From Ralstonia pickettii (lineage in GTDB: Bacteria > Pseudomonadota > Gammaproteobacteria > Burkholderiales > Burkholderiaceae): 64,000 nt of DNA. The notes below the pieces were generated by a model. It ran no database searches and was not told where the DNA came from. It saw nothing but the letters and a program-made list of their open reading frames with translations. The DNA lies in contig NZ_CP104381.1 in the NCBI RefSeq assembly GCF_030582395.1, forward strand, positions 620,001 to 684,000, written 5' to 3'. The position numbers were made by a program, and so were the translations under genes. This document shows, piece after piece, positions 1 through 9,195 of the stretch (position 1 is the stretch's first letter; the number at the start of each line of letters is the position of its first letter).

Positions 1-1
1 C

Positions 2-439
2 GCACATGGCGACAATTTCGCCAAGACCATACTTAAACTCGGGCGCGAGCGCGACAACTTGCGCGTCATTGCTGATCAATTTGGCGCCCCGACTTCGGCA
101 GCGCTGATCGCTGACGTCACGGCCCAGATCGTAGCCAGGCACTGGCTTTTGGGGGATCGCGTCGATTTCGCGTCTGGAATCTATCATTTGGCCGCATCAG
201 GAGAAACGACTTGGCACGGGTACGCGACCGAAGTCGTGCGCTATGCCATCGCACATGGGTATGCGTTGAAGGTGGATCCATCCCGCGTCGAGGCGATCCC
301 GGCCACGGCGTACCCTTTGCCAGCTCCGAGACCGGCCAATTCCCGTATGGACACCAACAAGCTGTGCGAAACGTTTGGCATCTATCTGCCGGATTGGCGG
401 CAAGGGATTCATCACCTATTGGATCAGATTCTTTTCTGA
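2..439 (+). CDS. rfbD: dTDP-4-dehydrorhamnose reductase, C-terminal half (cut by window edge)
   Basis: RfbD performs the last step of dTDP-L-rhamnose synthesis, NAD(P)H-dependent reduction of dTDP-4-dehydrorhamnose, in the cytoplasm. The reading frame is already open at base 2 and runs 145 codons to the TGA at 437-439; the family is about 295 residues, so the Rossmann-fold half with the YxxxK site lies outside the window. Seen here are the family's C-terminal signatures: [14 protein letters not shown], the [17 protein letters not shown] block, and a final helix with [11 protein letters not shown] before the end. It is followed after 10 bases by rfbA and then rfbC, the usual rhamnose operon neighbours. 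An internal TTG at 59 is not a start. Confidence 0.95.
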   Translation, partial: AHGDNFAKTILKLGRERDNLRVIADQFGAPTSAALIADVTAQIVARHWLLGDRVDFASGIYHLAASGETTWHGYATEVVRYAIAHGYALKVDPSRVEAIPATAYPLPAPRPANSRMDTNKLCETFGIYLPDWRQGIHHLLDQILF

Positions 440-449
440 GCGGGACACC

Positions 450-1328
450 ATGCGCAAGGGCATCATTCTCGCCGGAGGTTCCGGCACCCGGCTGTATCCG
501 ATCACCCGCTCGGTTTCCAAGCAACTGCTGCCGGTGTATGACAAGCCGATGATTTACTATCCGTTGTCCACGCTGATGCTGGCGGGGATTCGAGATATTT
601 TGATCATTTCCACTCCATACGATGTGCCTTTGTTTACTGGCATGCTTGGTGACGGAAAAAATTGGGGGCTCAACCTTAGTTACGCGGTGCAACCGTCCCC
701 CGATGGTTTGGCGCAGGCATTTGTTATCGGGCGCGATTTTATTGGTAATGATCCATCGACGCTGATTCTTGGGGACAATATCTTCTACGGACACGATCTG
801 GTCAGTCAGTTGAACCGCCCCACTGCCCAGGCTCAGGGTGCAACCGTTTTTGCTTATCACGTACAGGACCCTGAGCGCTATGGCGTGGTCTCGTTCGACG
901 AGCAGTTTCGAGCGGTGTCGCTTGAGGAAAAACCGGTTAAGCCGCGTTCAAACTATGCGGTGACGGGTTTGTATTTTTATGACAATCAAGTTTGCGATAT
1001 CGCAGCGGACCTTAAACCGTCTGCTCGCGGGGAGCTTGAGATCACCGATGTCAACCGGCGCTATTTGGAAATGGCGCAGCTGAACGTTGAGATCATGGGG
1101 CGTGGCCTCGCTTGGCTTGATACCGGGACACACGAGTCGTTGCTGGAGGCATCCAGCTTTATTGCGACATTGCAGAATAGACAGGGGCTGATGGTGGCGT
1201 GTCCCGAGGAGATCGCCTACCGAAACAAGTGGATCGATGCGGATCAAGTGGCCGAGCTAGCCGCCCCATTGACAAAGAACGCGTATGGTCAGTATTTGCT
1301 GCGGATTCTTTCCGAGTCGATCCGATAA
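450..1328 (+). CDS. rfbA: glucose-1-phosphate thymidylyltransferase
   Basis: RfbA joins dTTP and glucose-1-phosphate to give dTDP-glucose, the first step of the dTDP-L-rhamnose pathway. The ATG at 450 opens with [19 protein letters not shown], the nucleotide-binding loop expected at the N-terminus, so the longer frame reaching back to 375, which overlaps rfbD, is not used. Other family marks are [30 protein letters not shown] and [20 protein letters not shown]. Length is 292 residues, normal for the family. It sits between rfbD and rfbC in a tight operon. Confidence 0.97.
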   Translation: MRKGIILAGGSGTRLYPITRSVSKQLLPVYDKPMIYYPLSTLMLAGIRDILIISTPYDVPLFTGMLGDGKNWGLNLSYAVQPSPDGLAQAFVIGRDFIGNDPSTLILGDNIFYGHDLVSQLNRPTAQAQGATVFAYHVQDPERYGVVSFDEQFRAVSLEEKPVKPRSNYAVTGLYFYDNQVCDIAADLKPSARGELEITDVNRRYLEMAQLNVEIMGRGLAWLDTGTHESLLEASSFIATLQNRQGLMVACPEEIAYRNKWIDADQVAELAAPLTKNAYGQYLLRILSESIR

Positions 1329-1343
1329 CAACATCATCGCCTC

Positions 1344-1913
1344 ATGAAATTGACGGTTACTCCAACTACGCTGCCCGGCGTATTGCTTCTCGAACCAAAG
1401 GTATTTGGCGATAGCCGAGGCTTCTTTTTTGAAAGCTTCAGCGCAAAGGATTTTGAAGCCGCGACGGGTTTGCGACGGGAGTTCGTGCAAGACAACCATT
1501 CGCGTTCCGTGCGTAATGTGCTGCGTGGCTTGCATTACCAAATCCAACATCCCCAAGGCAAGCTCGTACGTGTTGTTGCCGGGGAAGTGTTTGATGTGGC
1601 TGTGGATATCCGGAAGGATTCCCCCACGTTTGGTCGCTGGGTTGGTGTGACATTGTCCGCAGAGAACAAGCGGCAGTTGTGGGTTCCGGAAGGTTTTGCC
1701 CACGGTTTTCTGGTCACGTCAGATTCTGCGGAGTTTGCTTATAAGACGACGGAGTATTGGTATCAGGGTGATGAACGGTGCATCGCGTGGAACGATCCCG
1801 ACATTGGAGTAGCGTGGCCGATAACCGCTGCGCCTGTACTCTCTGACAAGGACGCACGCGCGCCGCACTTGTCCGATGCCGAAGTGTTCGCATCGGGGTG
1901 GCTGCAGGACTGA
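1344..1913 (+). CDS. rfbC: dTDP-4-dehydrorhamnose 3,5-epimerase
   Basis: RfbC epimerises C3 and C5 of dTDP-4-keto-6-deoxyglucose before reduction by RfbD. The 189-residue protein is full length and has the cupin-fold signatures: FVQDNHSRS, then RGLHYQ containing the catalytic histidine (around residues 57-64), and VPEGFAHGFLV. It starts with MKLTVTPTTLPGVLLLEPKV, a typical N-terminus. It begins 15 bases after rfbA and ends 3 bases before the next glycosyltransferase, which fits one operon. No rfbB is visible; it would lie upstream of the window. Confidence 0.97.
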   Translation: MKLTVTPTTLPGVLLLEPKVFGDSRGFFFESFSAKDFEAATGLRREFVQDNHSRSVRNVLRGLHYQIQHPQGKLVRVVAGEVFDVAVDIRKDSPTFGRWVGVTLSAENKRQLWVPEGFAHGFLVTSDSAEFAYKTTEYWYQGDERCIAWNDPDIGVAWPITAAPVLSDKDARAPHLSDAEVFASGWLQD

Positions 1914-1916
1914 ACC

Positions 1917-2702
1917 ATGAGCGCAACTCAGGTAAGTGGAGCCGTGAGACCAATCACGGTGTCTGTAGTCAGTCATGGCCAGATTGATCTTCTGCTGCCA
2001 TTGTTGGCACAGTTGGAGCAGGCTGCTGCGCTGGTGCCCCTGCACGTGGTGATTACGCAAAACCTCCCGGAGCGGCGGCCCTCCGTCAGCGAAAGCGATC
2101 GCTTCCGAATCACGTGGGTGATGAACGAGCGGCCATTGGGCTTCGGCGAGAACCACAACAATGCGTTCTCTCACTGTCGGGCAGAGTGCTTTTGCGTATT
2201 GAATCCCGATGTGCGGCTGGATGCTTCCAGCTTGACTGCGTTGAGTGATTGCGTGCGGCGTCGGCCCGGCGTGGCAGGCCCTAGAGTCGTATCGTCAGCC
2301 GGCACGATTGAAGACAGTGCGAGATATGTGCCTTCGATTCGAAGAATGTTGAATCGCTGGATCCGGCGGCGGTTCGTGGCGGATTATTCCCCAGCCGTTG
2401 AAGAACAGCAGGTCGACTGGTTGGCTGGTATGTGTCTTGTGTTTGATCGCGCGACCTATTTGCGTCTGGGGGGCTTCAATCCGGCTTTTAAGCTCTATTG
2501 CGAAGATGTCGACATCTGTCTGCGCAGCCACCTTGCCGGGCTGTCTGTTACATGGAATCAGCACGCCGTTGTTCAGCATGATGCGCAGCGCGCGAGTCGT
2601 CGGAAATGGCGCTACCTAGCGTGGCATATCGGCAGCCTTGTCCGCTTGATGTGCTCAAAGACGTACTGGCGTTTCCGTCTGGCTCAATGGCGTATCACCT
2701 GA
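1917..2702 (+). CDS. GT2-family glycosyltransferase, rhamnosyltransferase-like
   Basis: A 261-residue cytoplasmic GT-A-fold glycosyltransferase, presumed to add a sugar (rhamnose is the obvious donor from the neighbouring genes) to the growing O-antigen chain. Seen: ITVSVVSHGQIDLLLPLL at the start, a FGENHNNAF block, CVLNPDVRLD as the DxD-like nucleotide site, WLAGMCLVFDRATYLRLGGF, and KLYCEDVDICLR, the family's ED acid/base region. The C-terminus has no membrane segment. It starts 3 bases after rfbC. Sugar and linkage cannot be told from sequence. Confidence 0.88.
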   Translation: MSATQVSGAVRPITVSVVSHGQIDLLLPLLAQLEQAAALVPLHVVITQNLPERRPSVSESDRFRITWVMNERPLGFGENHNNAFSHCRAECFCVLNPDVRLDASSLTALSDCVRRRPGVAGPRVVSSAGTIEDSARYVPSIRRMLNRWIRRRFVADYSPAVEEQQVDWLAGMCLVFDRATYLRLGGFNPAFKLYCEDVDICLRSHLAGLSVTWNQHAVVQHDAQRASRRKWRYLAWHIGSLVRLMCSKTYWRFRLAQWRIT

Positions 2703-2720
2703 ATTAGCACCAACGCGAAC

Positions 2721-3806
2721 ATGTTCGATTTCTTCTGGGTTCCGGCCCTCGCATTCTTGCTCTGCGTGATCACCATCCTGCTGCTGCGGCCGTTTGCCGT
2801 CGTGATTGGCTTGGTTGACCGGCCGAATGTGCGGAAGCGCCATGACGGGGATGTCCCGCTCGTCGGCGGTATCGCCATGACGGTGGCAGTGACGGTGACG
2901 GCTGTATTGTTTGTGCGCGTGCAGGGATCCTTCATCCCATTGCTAGCCGGTATGGCGCTGCTTGCCATGATGGGCGTGCTAGATGATGTCAAGAATGTGG
3001 CTCCGATGACGAAGCTCGTCGTGCAGTTGTGTGCTGCCATCTTGATGACCTCCTGGGGGGGCGTCTATCTGACGTCGTTGGGAGACCTCTTTAGTCGGCG
3101 CGAAATCGAGTTGGCTAATTGGGGAATTCCGCTAACGCTCTTCGCTGTGGTCGCTGTCGTCAACGCGCTCAACATGTGCGATGGCATGGACGGTCTTGCG
3201 GGTGGCCTGGGGTTTGTGATCTTCGCCTGGTTTGCGTATATTGCCGGCGAAATTGGTAACGGCGTGACGCAACGGATTTGCGTCATTTTTTGCGGTGCAT
3301 TGATTGGCTTTCTGGTTTTCAACATCCGCAATCCACTGCGCGGAAAGCTGCGGGTATTTCTTGGCGACGCCGGCAGCCTGATGCTTGGCTATGCAATCGT
3401 ATGGTTTGCCGTGGAGTTGTCCCAGTCGACGCCTAGCGATTCGCGTCACGTGCCACCGGTGGTGATGCTCTGGGTGCTCGGCTTCATCCTGATCGATCTG
3501 CTTGCGGTCGTGCTCCGCCGCATGCTCAAAGGTAAGAACCCGCTTGCAGCAGATCGCACGCATCTGCATCACATCCTGTTGCGGTTAGACCTGAAGCCCG
3601 AGAGCATTGTTTGGATCCTCGTTTTCAGCAATTCGCTGATGGGGCTTATTGGTGTTGTTGGTTGGAAGACTGGGATGTCCGAGCAGGGGCTCTTTCTCCT
3701 GTTCCTGGGGGTCACCATCGTCCATTTGCTGGTCATGAGGAATGCTTGGCGGTTCATTCGTTTCGGTCGGAAACTTGTTCTGGCCAAACGTCGTGTCCCA
3801 GAGTGA
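2721..3806 (+). CDS. WecA/MraY-family undecaprenyl-phosphate HexNAc-1-phosphate transferase
   Basis: An integral membrane enzyme of the WecA/WbpL/MraY family that starts an O-antigen chain by transferring a HexNAc-1-phosphate from its UDP form to undecaprenyl phosphate. The 361 residues are almost all hydrophobic helices. Diagnostic motifs: LDDVKNV (aspartates near residues 88-89), NALNMCDGMDGLAGG, FLGDAGSLMLGY, and the cytoplasmic DRTHLHHILLRL loop typical of this family. The WecA-like HLHH loop argues against MraY itself. It precedes the ABC exporter genes, as expected for an ABC-dependent O-antigen cluster. Substrate (GlcNAc, FucNAc or other) is not determinable. Confidence 0.93.
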   Translation: MFDFFWVPALAFLLCVITILLLRPFAVVIGLVDRPNVRKRHDGDVPLVGGIAMTVAVTVTAVLFVRVQGSFIPLLAGMALLAMMGVLDDVKNVAPMTKLVVQLCAAILMTSWGGVYLTSLGDLFSRREIELANWGIPLTLFAVVAVVNALNMCDGMDGLAGGLGFVIFAWFAYIAGEIGNGVTQRICVIFCGALIGFLVFNIRNPLRGKLRVFLGDAGSLMLGYAIVWFAVELSQSTPSDSRHVPPVVMLWVLGFILIDLLAVVLRRMLKGKNPLAADRTHLHHILLRLDLKPESIVWILVFSNSLMGLIGVVGWKTGMSEQGLFLLFLGVTIVHLLVMRNAWRFIRFGRKLVLAKRRVPE

Positions 3807-3863
3807 AGGCGAGCTCTCGCCTCGGTGGAGTGCCGGCGTTTCTGGTCTGAAAGGAATATCAGT

Positions 3864-4676
3864 GTGAATGTAGTCTTGAATTCGATCTTGGCCCTGCGGA
3901 ACTACAGAGGGTTGGTTCTGCAGATGGTCAAGCGAGAGGTGCTTGGGCGTTACCGCGGCTCCGTGATGGGGCTCGCGTGGTCATTCTTCAACCCGCTGCT
4001 GTTGCTTGCGGTCTATACGTTCGTCTTTGCCGTCGTGTTCAAGGCACGCTGGAGCGGCGGTGCGCAGAATGCGTCGCACTCCGAATTCGCCGTGATTCTC
4101 TTCGTCGGCATGATGGTGCATGGGCTTTTTGCGGAATGCGTCAACCGTGCGCCGACACTGATCCTGAACAACGTCACGTACGTCAAGAAGGTGGTGTTCC
4201 CGCTGCAGATACTGCCCTTGGTGGCGATGGGCTCGGCGCTGTTCCACATGGCTGTGAGCTTCATTGTGCTGCTGATCGCTGAGTTCTTGATTATCGGCTC
4301 TGTACCGTGGACAGTGGTGTATTTGCCGCTGGTGCTATTGCCCCTGGTGCTTGCCACGGTGGGGGTCGCATGGTTTCTGGCCGCGTTGGGCGTATACGTG
4401 CGCGACATCGCGCAGGCAACCAGTCTGTTTACGACGATCCTGGCGTTCATCTCGCCCATCTTCTACCCAATTTCGGCACTGCCCGAGCGGTTCCAGATCT
4501 GGATGCGGTTGAACCCGCTGACCTATGTCATCGAAGAGGCGAGGAGCACCGTGATCTTCGGACGTTCGATGGACTGGCTGCAGTGGCTGATCTACCTGGC
4601 CTTCGGCGCGGCGATCGCCATCCTCGGACTGTTGTGGTTCCAGAAAACGCGTAAAGGATTTGCTGATGTCCTCTGA
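3864..4676 (+). CDS. wzm: O-antigen ABC transporter permease
   Basis: Wzm forms the membrane channel that exports the finished undecaprenyl-linked O-antigen across the inner membrane with Wzt. The 270-residue protein has the hallmark KREVLGRYRGSVMGLAW near the N-terminus followed by six hydrophobic segments, and ends in LLWFQKTRKGFADVL. I chose the GTG at 3864 because AAGGAA lies at 3850-3855 and the product then has the usual short amphipathic N-terminus; a GTG at 3825 would add 13 residues unlike the family. The stop overlaps the start of wzt. Confidence 0.93.
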   Translation: MNVVLNSILALRNYRGLVLQMVKREVLGRYRGSVMGLAWSFFNPLLLLAVYTFVFAVVFKARWSGGAQNASHSEFAVILFVGMMVHGLFAECVNRAPTLILNNVTYVKKVVFPLQILPLVAMGSALFHMAVSFIVLLIAEFLIIGSVPWTVVYLPLVLLPLVLATVGVAWFLAALGVYVRDIAQATSLFTTILAFISPIFYPISALPERFQIWMRLNPLTYVIEEARSTVIFGRSMDWLQWLIYLAFGAAIAILGLLWFQKTRKGFADVL

Positions 4677-5982
4677 TGATTTGGCCATTCACGTCGAGGG
4701 GCTCGGCAAGTGTTACAACATTTATGACCGCCCTCAGGACCGTTTGAAGCAATCAATTGTTCCGCGGCTGCGTAGGCTTGTCGGGGCAGAGCCGCGCAGC
4801 TATGCCAGAGAGTTTTGGGCGCTGCGTGATGTCTCCTTCGACGTTCGCAAGGGTGAGACCGTCGGCATCATCGGCAGGAATGGGTCGGGCAAGTCCACGC
4901 TGCTGCAGATGATCTGCGGGACGGTCACTCCGACAACGGGGGCGATCCGCACAAACGGCCGCGTCGCGGCGCTGCTGGAACTCGGCGCGGGCTTCAATCC
5001 GGAATTCACCGGCCGGGAAAACGTGTATCTCAATGCCGCGCTGCTCGGTTTGACGTCGCAGGAGATCGATGCTCGTTTCGACAGGATTGCCGCGTTTGCT
5101 GATATCGGTCAGTTCATCGAGCAACCAGTCAAGCAGTACTCAAGCGGCATGTTCGCACGCTTGGCCTTTTCGGTGGCCATTCACGTCGATCCGGAAATCC
5201 TGATTGTCGACGAGATTCTTGCAGTGGGTGATGCTGCGTTTCAGCGCCGTTGCTTGGCGAAGTTCTATGAAGTCCGGGAAAAGGGTTGCACGATACTGTT
5301 CGTGTCCCACGATCAGTATCAGGTGAAGTCCATCTGCCAGCGGGCGCTGTATCTTGATCACGGACAGCAGAAAATGTTCGGCAGCGCGGGGCGAGTGATT
5401 GATCAGTACTCGGTCGATATGGAGGTCGCCTCTGCTCTTATCCTTGCCCCTGTGGCAAAGGAGCAAGAGGAACCGACGATACCCACGGACAGCGAGGCGG
5501 TGAACACTGAAGTTGTGTCGGAGCCGGAGCCGGCCGAACCGGAGCGTCTGTTTGCTATTACAGATGTTGCGTTGACGAATGCTGATGGTCACTCCATAGA
5601 CGAAGTGGCAAGTGGAGAGACCATACAATTGCGAGTTCGCTTCGCAGCAAAAGCGATGCGAATTCCAGAACATATCAGCTTCGTTTTTAACCTATACCGC
5701 CACGACGGTTTATACCTGTGCGGTTCGACAACACTGATGGACGGGTACTCACCTCATCCTTCATCACAACAGGGCGAGTTCACCGTCACTTTTCCAAATT
5801 TCCCATTGCTAAGCGGCAGCTATAAATGGCGGGTGGCGATCAATGACGAAGGTGGTCTTGTCGTTCATGCAGAAGCCAAAGACGTGTGCCCGTTCAGGGT
5901 TGTCGACGACTTCAATTCCGTTGGCCTGATTCATCTCGATCGTCGATGGGACGTTGCGATGGTTGATGATGTAAGGAAGTAA
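4666..5982 (+). CDS. wzt: O-antigen ABC transporter ATPase with C-terminal glycan-binding domain
   Basis: Wzt powers export of the O-antigen. Residues 1 to about 245 are the ABC ATPase: Walker A GRNGSGKSTLL, signature YSSGMFARLAF, Walker B ILIVDEILAVGD, then the switch histidine in LFVSHD. A Pro/Glu-rich linker leads to a beta-rich Wzt_C domain (about 290-438). Where studied, that domain binds a chemical cap at the non-reducing end of the glycan and couples chain termination to export. The ATG at 4666 is preceded by AAAGGA and overlaps the wzm stop. The adjacent methyltransferase is a candidate maker of the cap. Confidence 0.94.
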   Translation: MSSDDLAIHVEGLGKCYNIYDRPQDRLKQSIVPRLRRLVGAEPRSYAREFWALRDVSFDVRKGETVGIIGRNGSGKSTLLQMICGTVTPTTGAIRTNGRVAALLELGAGFNPEFTGRENVYLNAALLGLTSQEIDARFDRIAAFADIGQFIEQPVKQYSSGMFARLAFSVAIHVDPEILIVDEILAVGDAAFQRRCLAKFYEVREKGCTILFVSHDQYQVKSICQRALYLDHGQQKMFGSAGRVIDQYSVDMEVASALILAPVAKEQEEPTIPTDSEAVNTEVVSEPEPAEPERLFAITDVALTNADGHSIDEVASGETIQLRVRFAAKAMRIPEHISFVFNLYRHDGLYLCGSTTLMDGYSPHPSSQQGEFTVTFPNFPLLSGSYKWRVAINDEGGLVVHAEAKDVCPFRVVDDFNSVGLIHLDRRWDVAMVDDVRK

Positions 5983-5987
5983 ACAAG

Positions 5988-7169
5988 ATGCACATTGAGA
6001 GACTGAGTTTCGAACAGGGTGGAGGCTACGATGGCCTCGAAGCCGCTATTCACATTGCGCGGTACGGATTTGTAAAGGGGCAATGCAAGGGAAAACGGAT
6101 TCTCGATATCGCGTGCGGGGAGGGCTATGGCTCCCGCATGATGGTCGACTGGGGTGCCGCGGCGGTTGAGGGCGTGGATATCTCCGAGGAGGCTGTGGCG
6201 CACGCGCGTAACGTGTTTGGTGGAGAGAAGGTGAACTTCACCCAGCACAGTGCTGAGGCCGTTGACACGCTGTTTGAGCCACAAAGTTTCGATCTGATCG
6301 TCTCTCTCGAGACGGTGGAGCATGTGGAGGATCCAGCAGCATTCCTCCGGGCAATCAAGCGCTTGTTAAAGCCGGGCGGGACGATTGTGGTGAGCTGCCC
6401 GAATGACTGGTGGTATTTCCCGGAAGCGGATAGAAGCAATCCCTTCCATCGACGCAAGTACTCTCTCGATGAGTTCCAGGAGCTGGCTCGGGGCGTACTG
6501 GGAGAAGCCTCCGGCTGGTATCTGGGGGGGCCGATTACAGGTTTCTGCAACCTGCCTCTGGAAGGCTACGTGCGTGCAAATGCGGAGAGCGGGCAAATTC
6601 TCATGCGAGAGACGCGTGATCTGAGCGCAGTGGCGGTCCCAGCAGAGCCTGGTGGTGGGCCACGTGCCAAGAACGCCAGCTACTTCGTGGGCGTGTGGGG
6701 CGATAACGGCCCTGCGACTGGGACTGCCGCCGTTCTGCCTCTCTCGATGGATGCATTCAAGGAAGGTATTTTTCAGGGGCACCTGCACGACGCAGATCGA
6801 CTGCGGGAGGAACTACGGCTTAGCAAGGTAAAAGTTGATCAACTTGCTAGTCAATTGAGGTCGATAGGTGCCAATGGTGAAGGCGAACTTCGAAAGGTAC
6901 TGCTGCGCAACCACGCACTTCTGGCTGAGAATGAGTTGATGAGGGAGGGGCTGACGAGACGCAATGAGGAGTACAACGCGTTGAAGGTTGCTCAGGAGGC
7001 AGAGTACAACGCATTGAAGGTTGCCCATGAGGAGTTGCGGGCGGAAAACCTGCGCCTTTCCGTGGCAGCCGCTCGCTACGTGCGACTGAGGAGTCTGATA
7101 CCCGCGCCGATCCGCATGCCAATACTACGATTGGCAAGGAGTTTGAGGAGGCTTGTACATGGCCAGTGA
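5988..7169 (+). CDS. SAM-dependent methyltransferase with coiled-coil tail (possible chain terminator)
   Basis: Residues about 35-150 form a class I methyltransferase: RILDIACGEGYGSRMM is the SAM motif I, EGVDISEEAV follows it, and FDLIVSLETVEHVEDP is the post-I acid region. From about 262 the protein turns into a heptad-rich coiled coil that includes a clean 11-residue tandem repeat (EYNALKVAQEA / EYNALKVAHEE, bases 6969-7034), and it ends in a basic amphipathic stretch RMPILRLARSLRRLVHG. The layout resembles the chain terminator WbdD, in which a coiled coil acts as a length ruler and a C-terminal helix binds the membrane; here no kinase domain is fused. It lies directly after wzt. The terminator role is an inference. 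Confidence 0.85.
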   Translation: MHIERLSFEQGGGYDGLEAAIHIARYGFVKGQCKGKRILDIACGEGYGSRMMVDWGAAAVEGVDISEEAVAHARNVFGGEKVNFTQHSAEAVDTLFEPQSFDLIVSLETVEHVEDPAAFLRAIKRLLKPGGTIVVSCPNDWWYFPEADRSNPFHRRKYSLDEFQELARGVLGEASGWYLGGPITGFCNLPLEGYVRANAESGQILMRETRDLSAVAVPAEPGGGPRAKNASYFVGVWGDNGPATGTAAVLPLSMDAFKEGIFQGHLHDADRLREELRLSKVKVDQLASQLRSIGANGEGELRKVLLRNHALLAENELMREGLTRRNEEYNALKVAQEAEYNALKVAHEELRAENLRLSVAAARYVRLRSLIPAPIRMPILRLARSLRRLVHGQ

Positions 7170-9195
7170 CAAGCGTCTCGTCGATGGCTTGGTGCAACTC
7201 GGCTACGTTTTCGACGCCAATCACGCATGGCTGGCGAATGATCTCCACCAACCCCACGGGCCGAATATTGGTCAGCATGGCCAAAATCTGACCATCAGCT
7301 TCTTGTCGATGAATCGGTCGCAGCTTTCGGAGAAGCTGCTCAGATCGATTTCGCGCTGTATTCCCTCATTCGCAGGCGAAGTGCTGATCATTGACAACGG
7401 TTCGGCGCCGCACGAGTTGGCGTACCTGCGTTCTGTATGTGAAGAGCAGCCCTATCGCTACCGAATCGTCGAGCTCGGCGAGAACTACGGTGTGGCCGGC
7501 GGGAGGAATCGGACGATTCCGCTAGTCCAGACCGAATGGTTGATGTGTCTCGATAACGATATCTATCTTATCGACGATCCGTTGCCGCGCCTTCAGAAGG
7601 ACTTGGCACAGTTGGGATGCCATTTCATGAGCCTCCCTCTGCTCGATCCTGATCAGGCGACGATCTTTGCCTATGGTGGGCATCTATACATCCATTTTGA
7701 CGGGAAAGAGCTCTACATTGGGGCTGGGAGCGCTTGCAGACAGGAGGTGGTAACGGACGAGCGGGAGGCGACGCCGTTTCTGTCAACTTTTCTATTCGGC
7801 GGCGCTTGTGTTCTCAAATGCAGCACGTTCGAAGCCGTCGGCGGATATGACGAGCGGATGTTTGTGGGCTTCGAGGATATCGATTTCTCGATTCGCCTGT
7901 TTCAGCAAGGGTACAAAGTTGGTTCCACGTCGGTGCTGGCATTTGTTCATGATCATCCGAAGCCGGAAAGCAAATCTGACAAGGACTATGAGCGAGAGCG
8001 GTTTTCGCGGGACGTCCTTAAAAAGTCAGCCCTGCACTTGGAATCCAAGCATGGCTTCAAGGTATGGAGCGATGCAGTCGATGTCTGGCTCGGAGCCAGG
8101 CAGGAGGAGCTTGGGATATCAACGGCTTCCATCGTTTCGGATTCGCTGGCGTCGGGGAGGAGTGATGCCGGCAAAGTTGGCATCGCGTTGATTATTGACA
8201 CCGATAATTGGGCTTTCGGCAATATCGCGCGGCAGCTTCAGGCACATCTTTCATCACGCTACGAAGTCAAGATCATTCCGATGGATGTGATCGACAACAT
8301 CGATCAAATCTTCTTGATGACTGCTGACTGTCAGATCGTGCACTTCTTCTGGCGCGAACATTTGACGTTGATCGGGACCCCGTACTACAGGGGATATGTT
8401 GAGCAGCTCGGCATCTCATACGAGGAGTTCGAGCGACGCTTTGTCAAGACAAAGAAGCTCAGCACGAGTGTCTACGATCACCTGTTGCTTGGCGAGGACG
8501 AGTTGCGAGGCCGAGAGGCAATTTTCGGAAGTCTGATTGACGGTTATACGGTTTCCTCGGAGAAGTTGAACGCAATATATAAAGAGGTTCCACAGTATCC
8601 CCAGCCAACCGCTGTGATCGAGGATGGCGTCAATCTCAGCTTGTTCACACCAAAGGCACTGAGCCGCTTCGATCATACAGAGGGGCGTGAGTTGGTGATC
8701 GGGTGGGTGGGCAACAGTAAGTGGGCGTCGGATCTGCAAGAGGATTTCAAGGGGCTTCATACAATCCTTAAACCTGTCTTGGAAGAGTTGCGCGCAGAAG
8801 GCTGGCCGATCCGAGCGCACTTTGCAGATCGGCAAGACCGCTTCATCCCTCACGAGGAGATGCCCGATTACTACAGTGCCATTGATATCTACGTCTGCCC
8901 TTCAAAGATTGAGGGCACGCCCAACCCAGTGCTTGAGGCAATGGCGTGTGGGGTGCCAGTGGTATCCACGGACGTTGGCATCGTTCCACAAGCATTCGGG
9001 CCACTACAGAAGGCATTCATTTTGCCGGAGCGCTCACGTGCTGCGTTAAAGGGAAAGCTACTCGAATTGCTTCGGGAGCCAGCCAAACTCAAGGCGCTGT
9101 CACGGGAGAACCTCGTGTCCATTCAAGATTGGTCGTGGGAGTCAAAGGCGCACAAATTTGGCGAATTCTTTGATTCGCTTCTGGCGACTAAATGA
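7159..9195 (+). CDS. two-domain glycosyltransferase (GT2 + GT4)
   Basis: A 678-residue cytoplasmic protein with two catalytic units. The N-terminal part (about 30-300) is GT2-like: LTISFLSMNRSQL, EVLIIDNGSAP, WLMCLDNDIYL and GFEDIDFSIRLFQQGYKVG. The C-terminal part (about 330-678) is GT4/GT-B-like: VIEDGVNLSLFTP, LVIGWVGNSKWA, and DIYVCPSKIEGTPNPVLEAMACGVPVVSTDVG, the nucleotide-sugar site. Bifunctional enzymes of this sort add two residues in turn. I took the ATG at 7159, which overlaps the preceding gene's TGA by 11 bases; a TTG two codons earlier is possible. Confidence 0.88.
   Translation: MASDKRLVDGLVQLGYVFDANHAWLANDLHQPHGPNIGQHGQNLTISFLSMNRSQLSEKLLRSISRCIPSFAGEVLIIDNGSAPHELAYLRSVCEEQPYRYRIVELGENYGVAGGRNRTIPLVQTEWLMCLDNDIYLIDDPLPRLQKDLAQLGCHFMSLPLLDPDQATIFAYGGHLYIHFDGKELYIGAGSACRQEVVTDEREATPFLSTFLFGGACVLKCSTFEAVGGYDERMFVGFEDIDFSIRLFQQGYKVGSTSVLAFVHDHPKPESKSDKDYERERFSRDVLKKSALHLESKHGFKVWSDAVDVWLGARQEELGISTASIVSDSLASGRSDAGKVGIALIIDTDNWAFGNIARQLQAHLSSRYEVKIIPMDVIDNIDQIFLMTADCQIVHFFWREHLTLIGTPYYRGYVEQLGISYEEFERRFVKTKKLSTSVYDHLLLGEDELRGREAIFGSLIDGYTVSSEKLNAIYKEVPQYPQPTAVIEDGVNLSLFTPKALSRFDHTEGRELVIGWVGNSKWASDLQEDFKGLHTILKPVLEELRAEGWPIRAHFADRQDRFIPHEEMPDYYSAIDIYVCPSKIEGTPNPVLEAMACGVPVVSTDVGIVPQAFGPLQKAFILPERSRAALKGKLLELLREPAKLKALSRENLVSIQDWSWESKAHKFGEFFDSLLATK

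Noticed and set aside
117..860. 247-codon minus-strand frame across rfbD and rfbA
   Set aside because: It is antisense to two clearly identified genes and has no family features.
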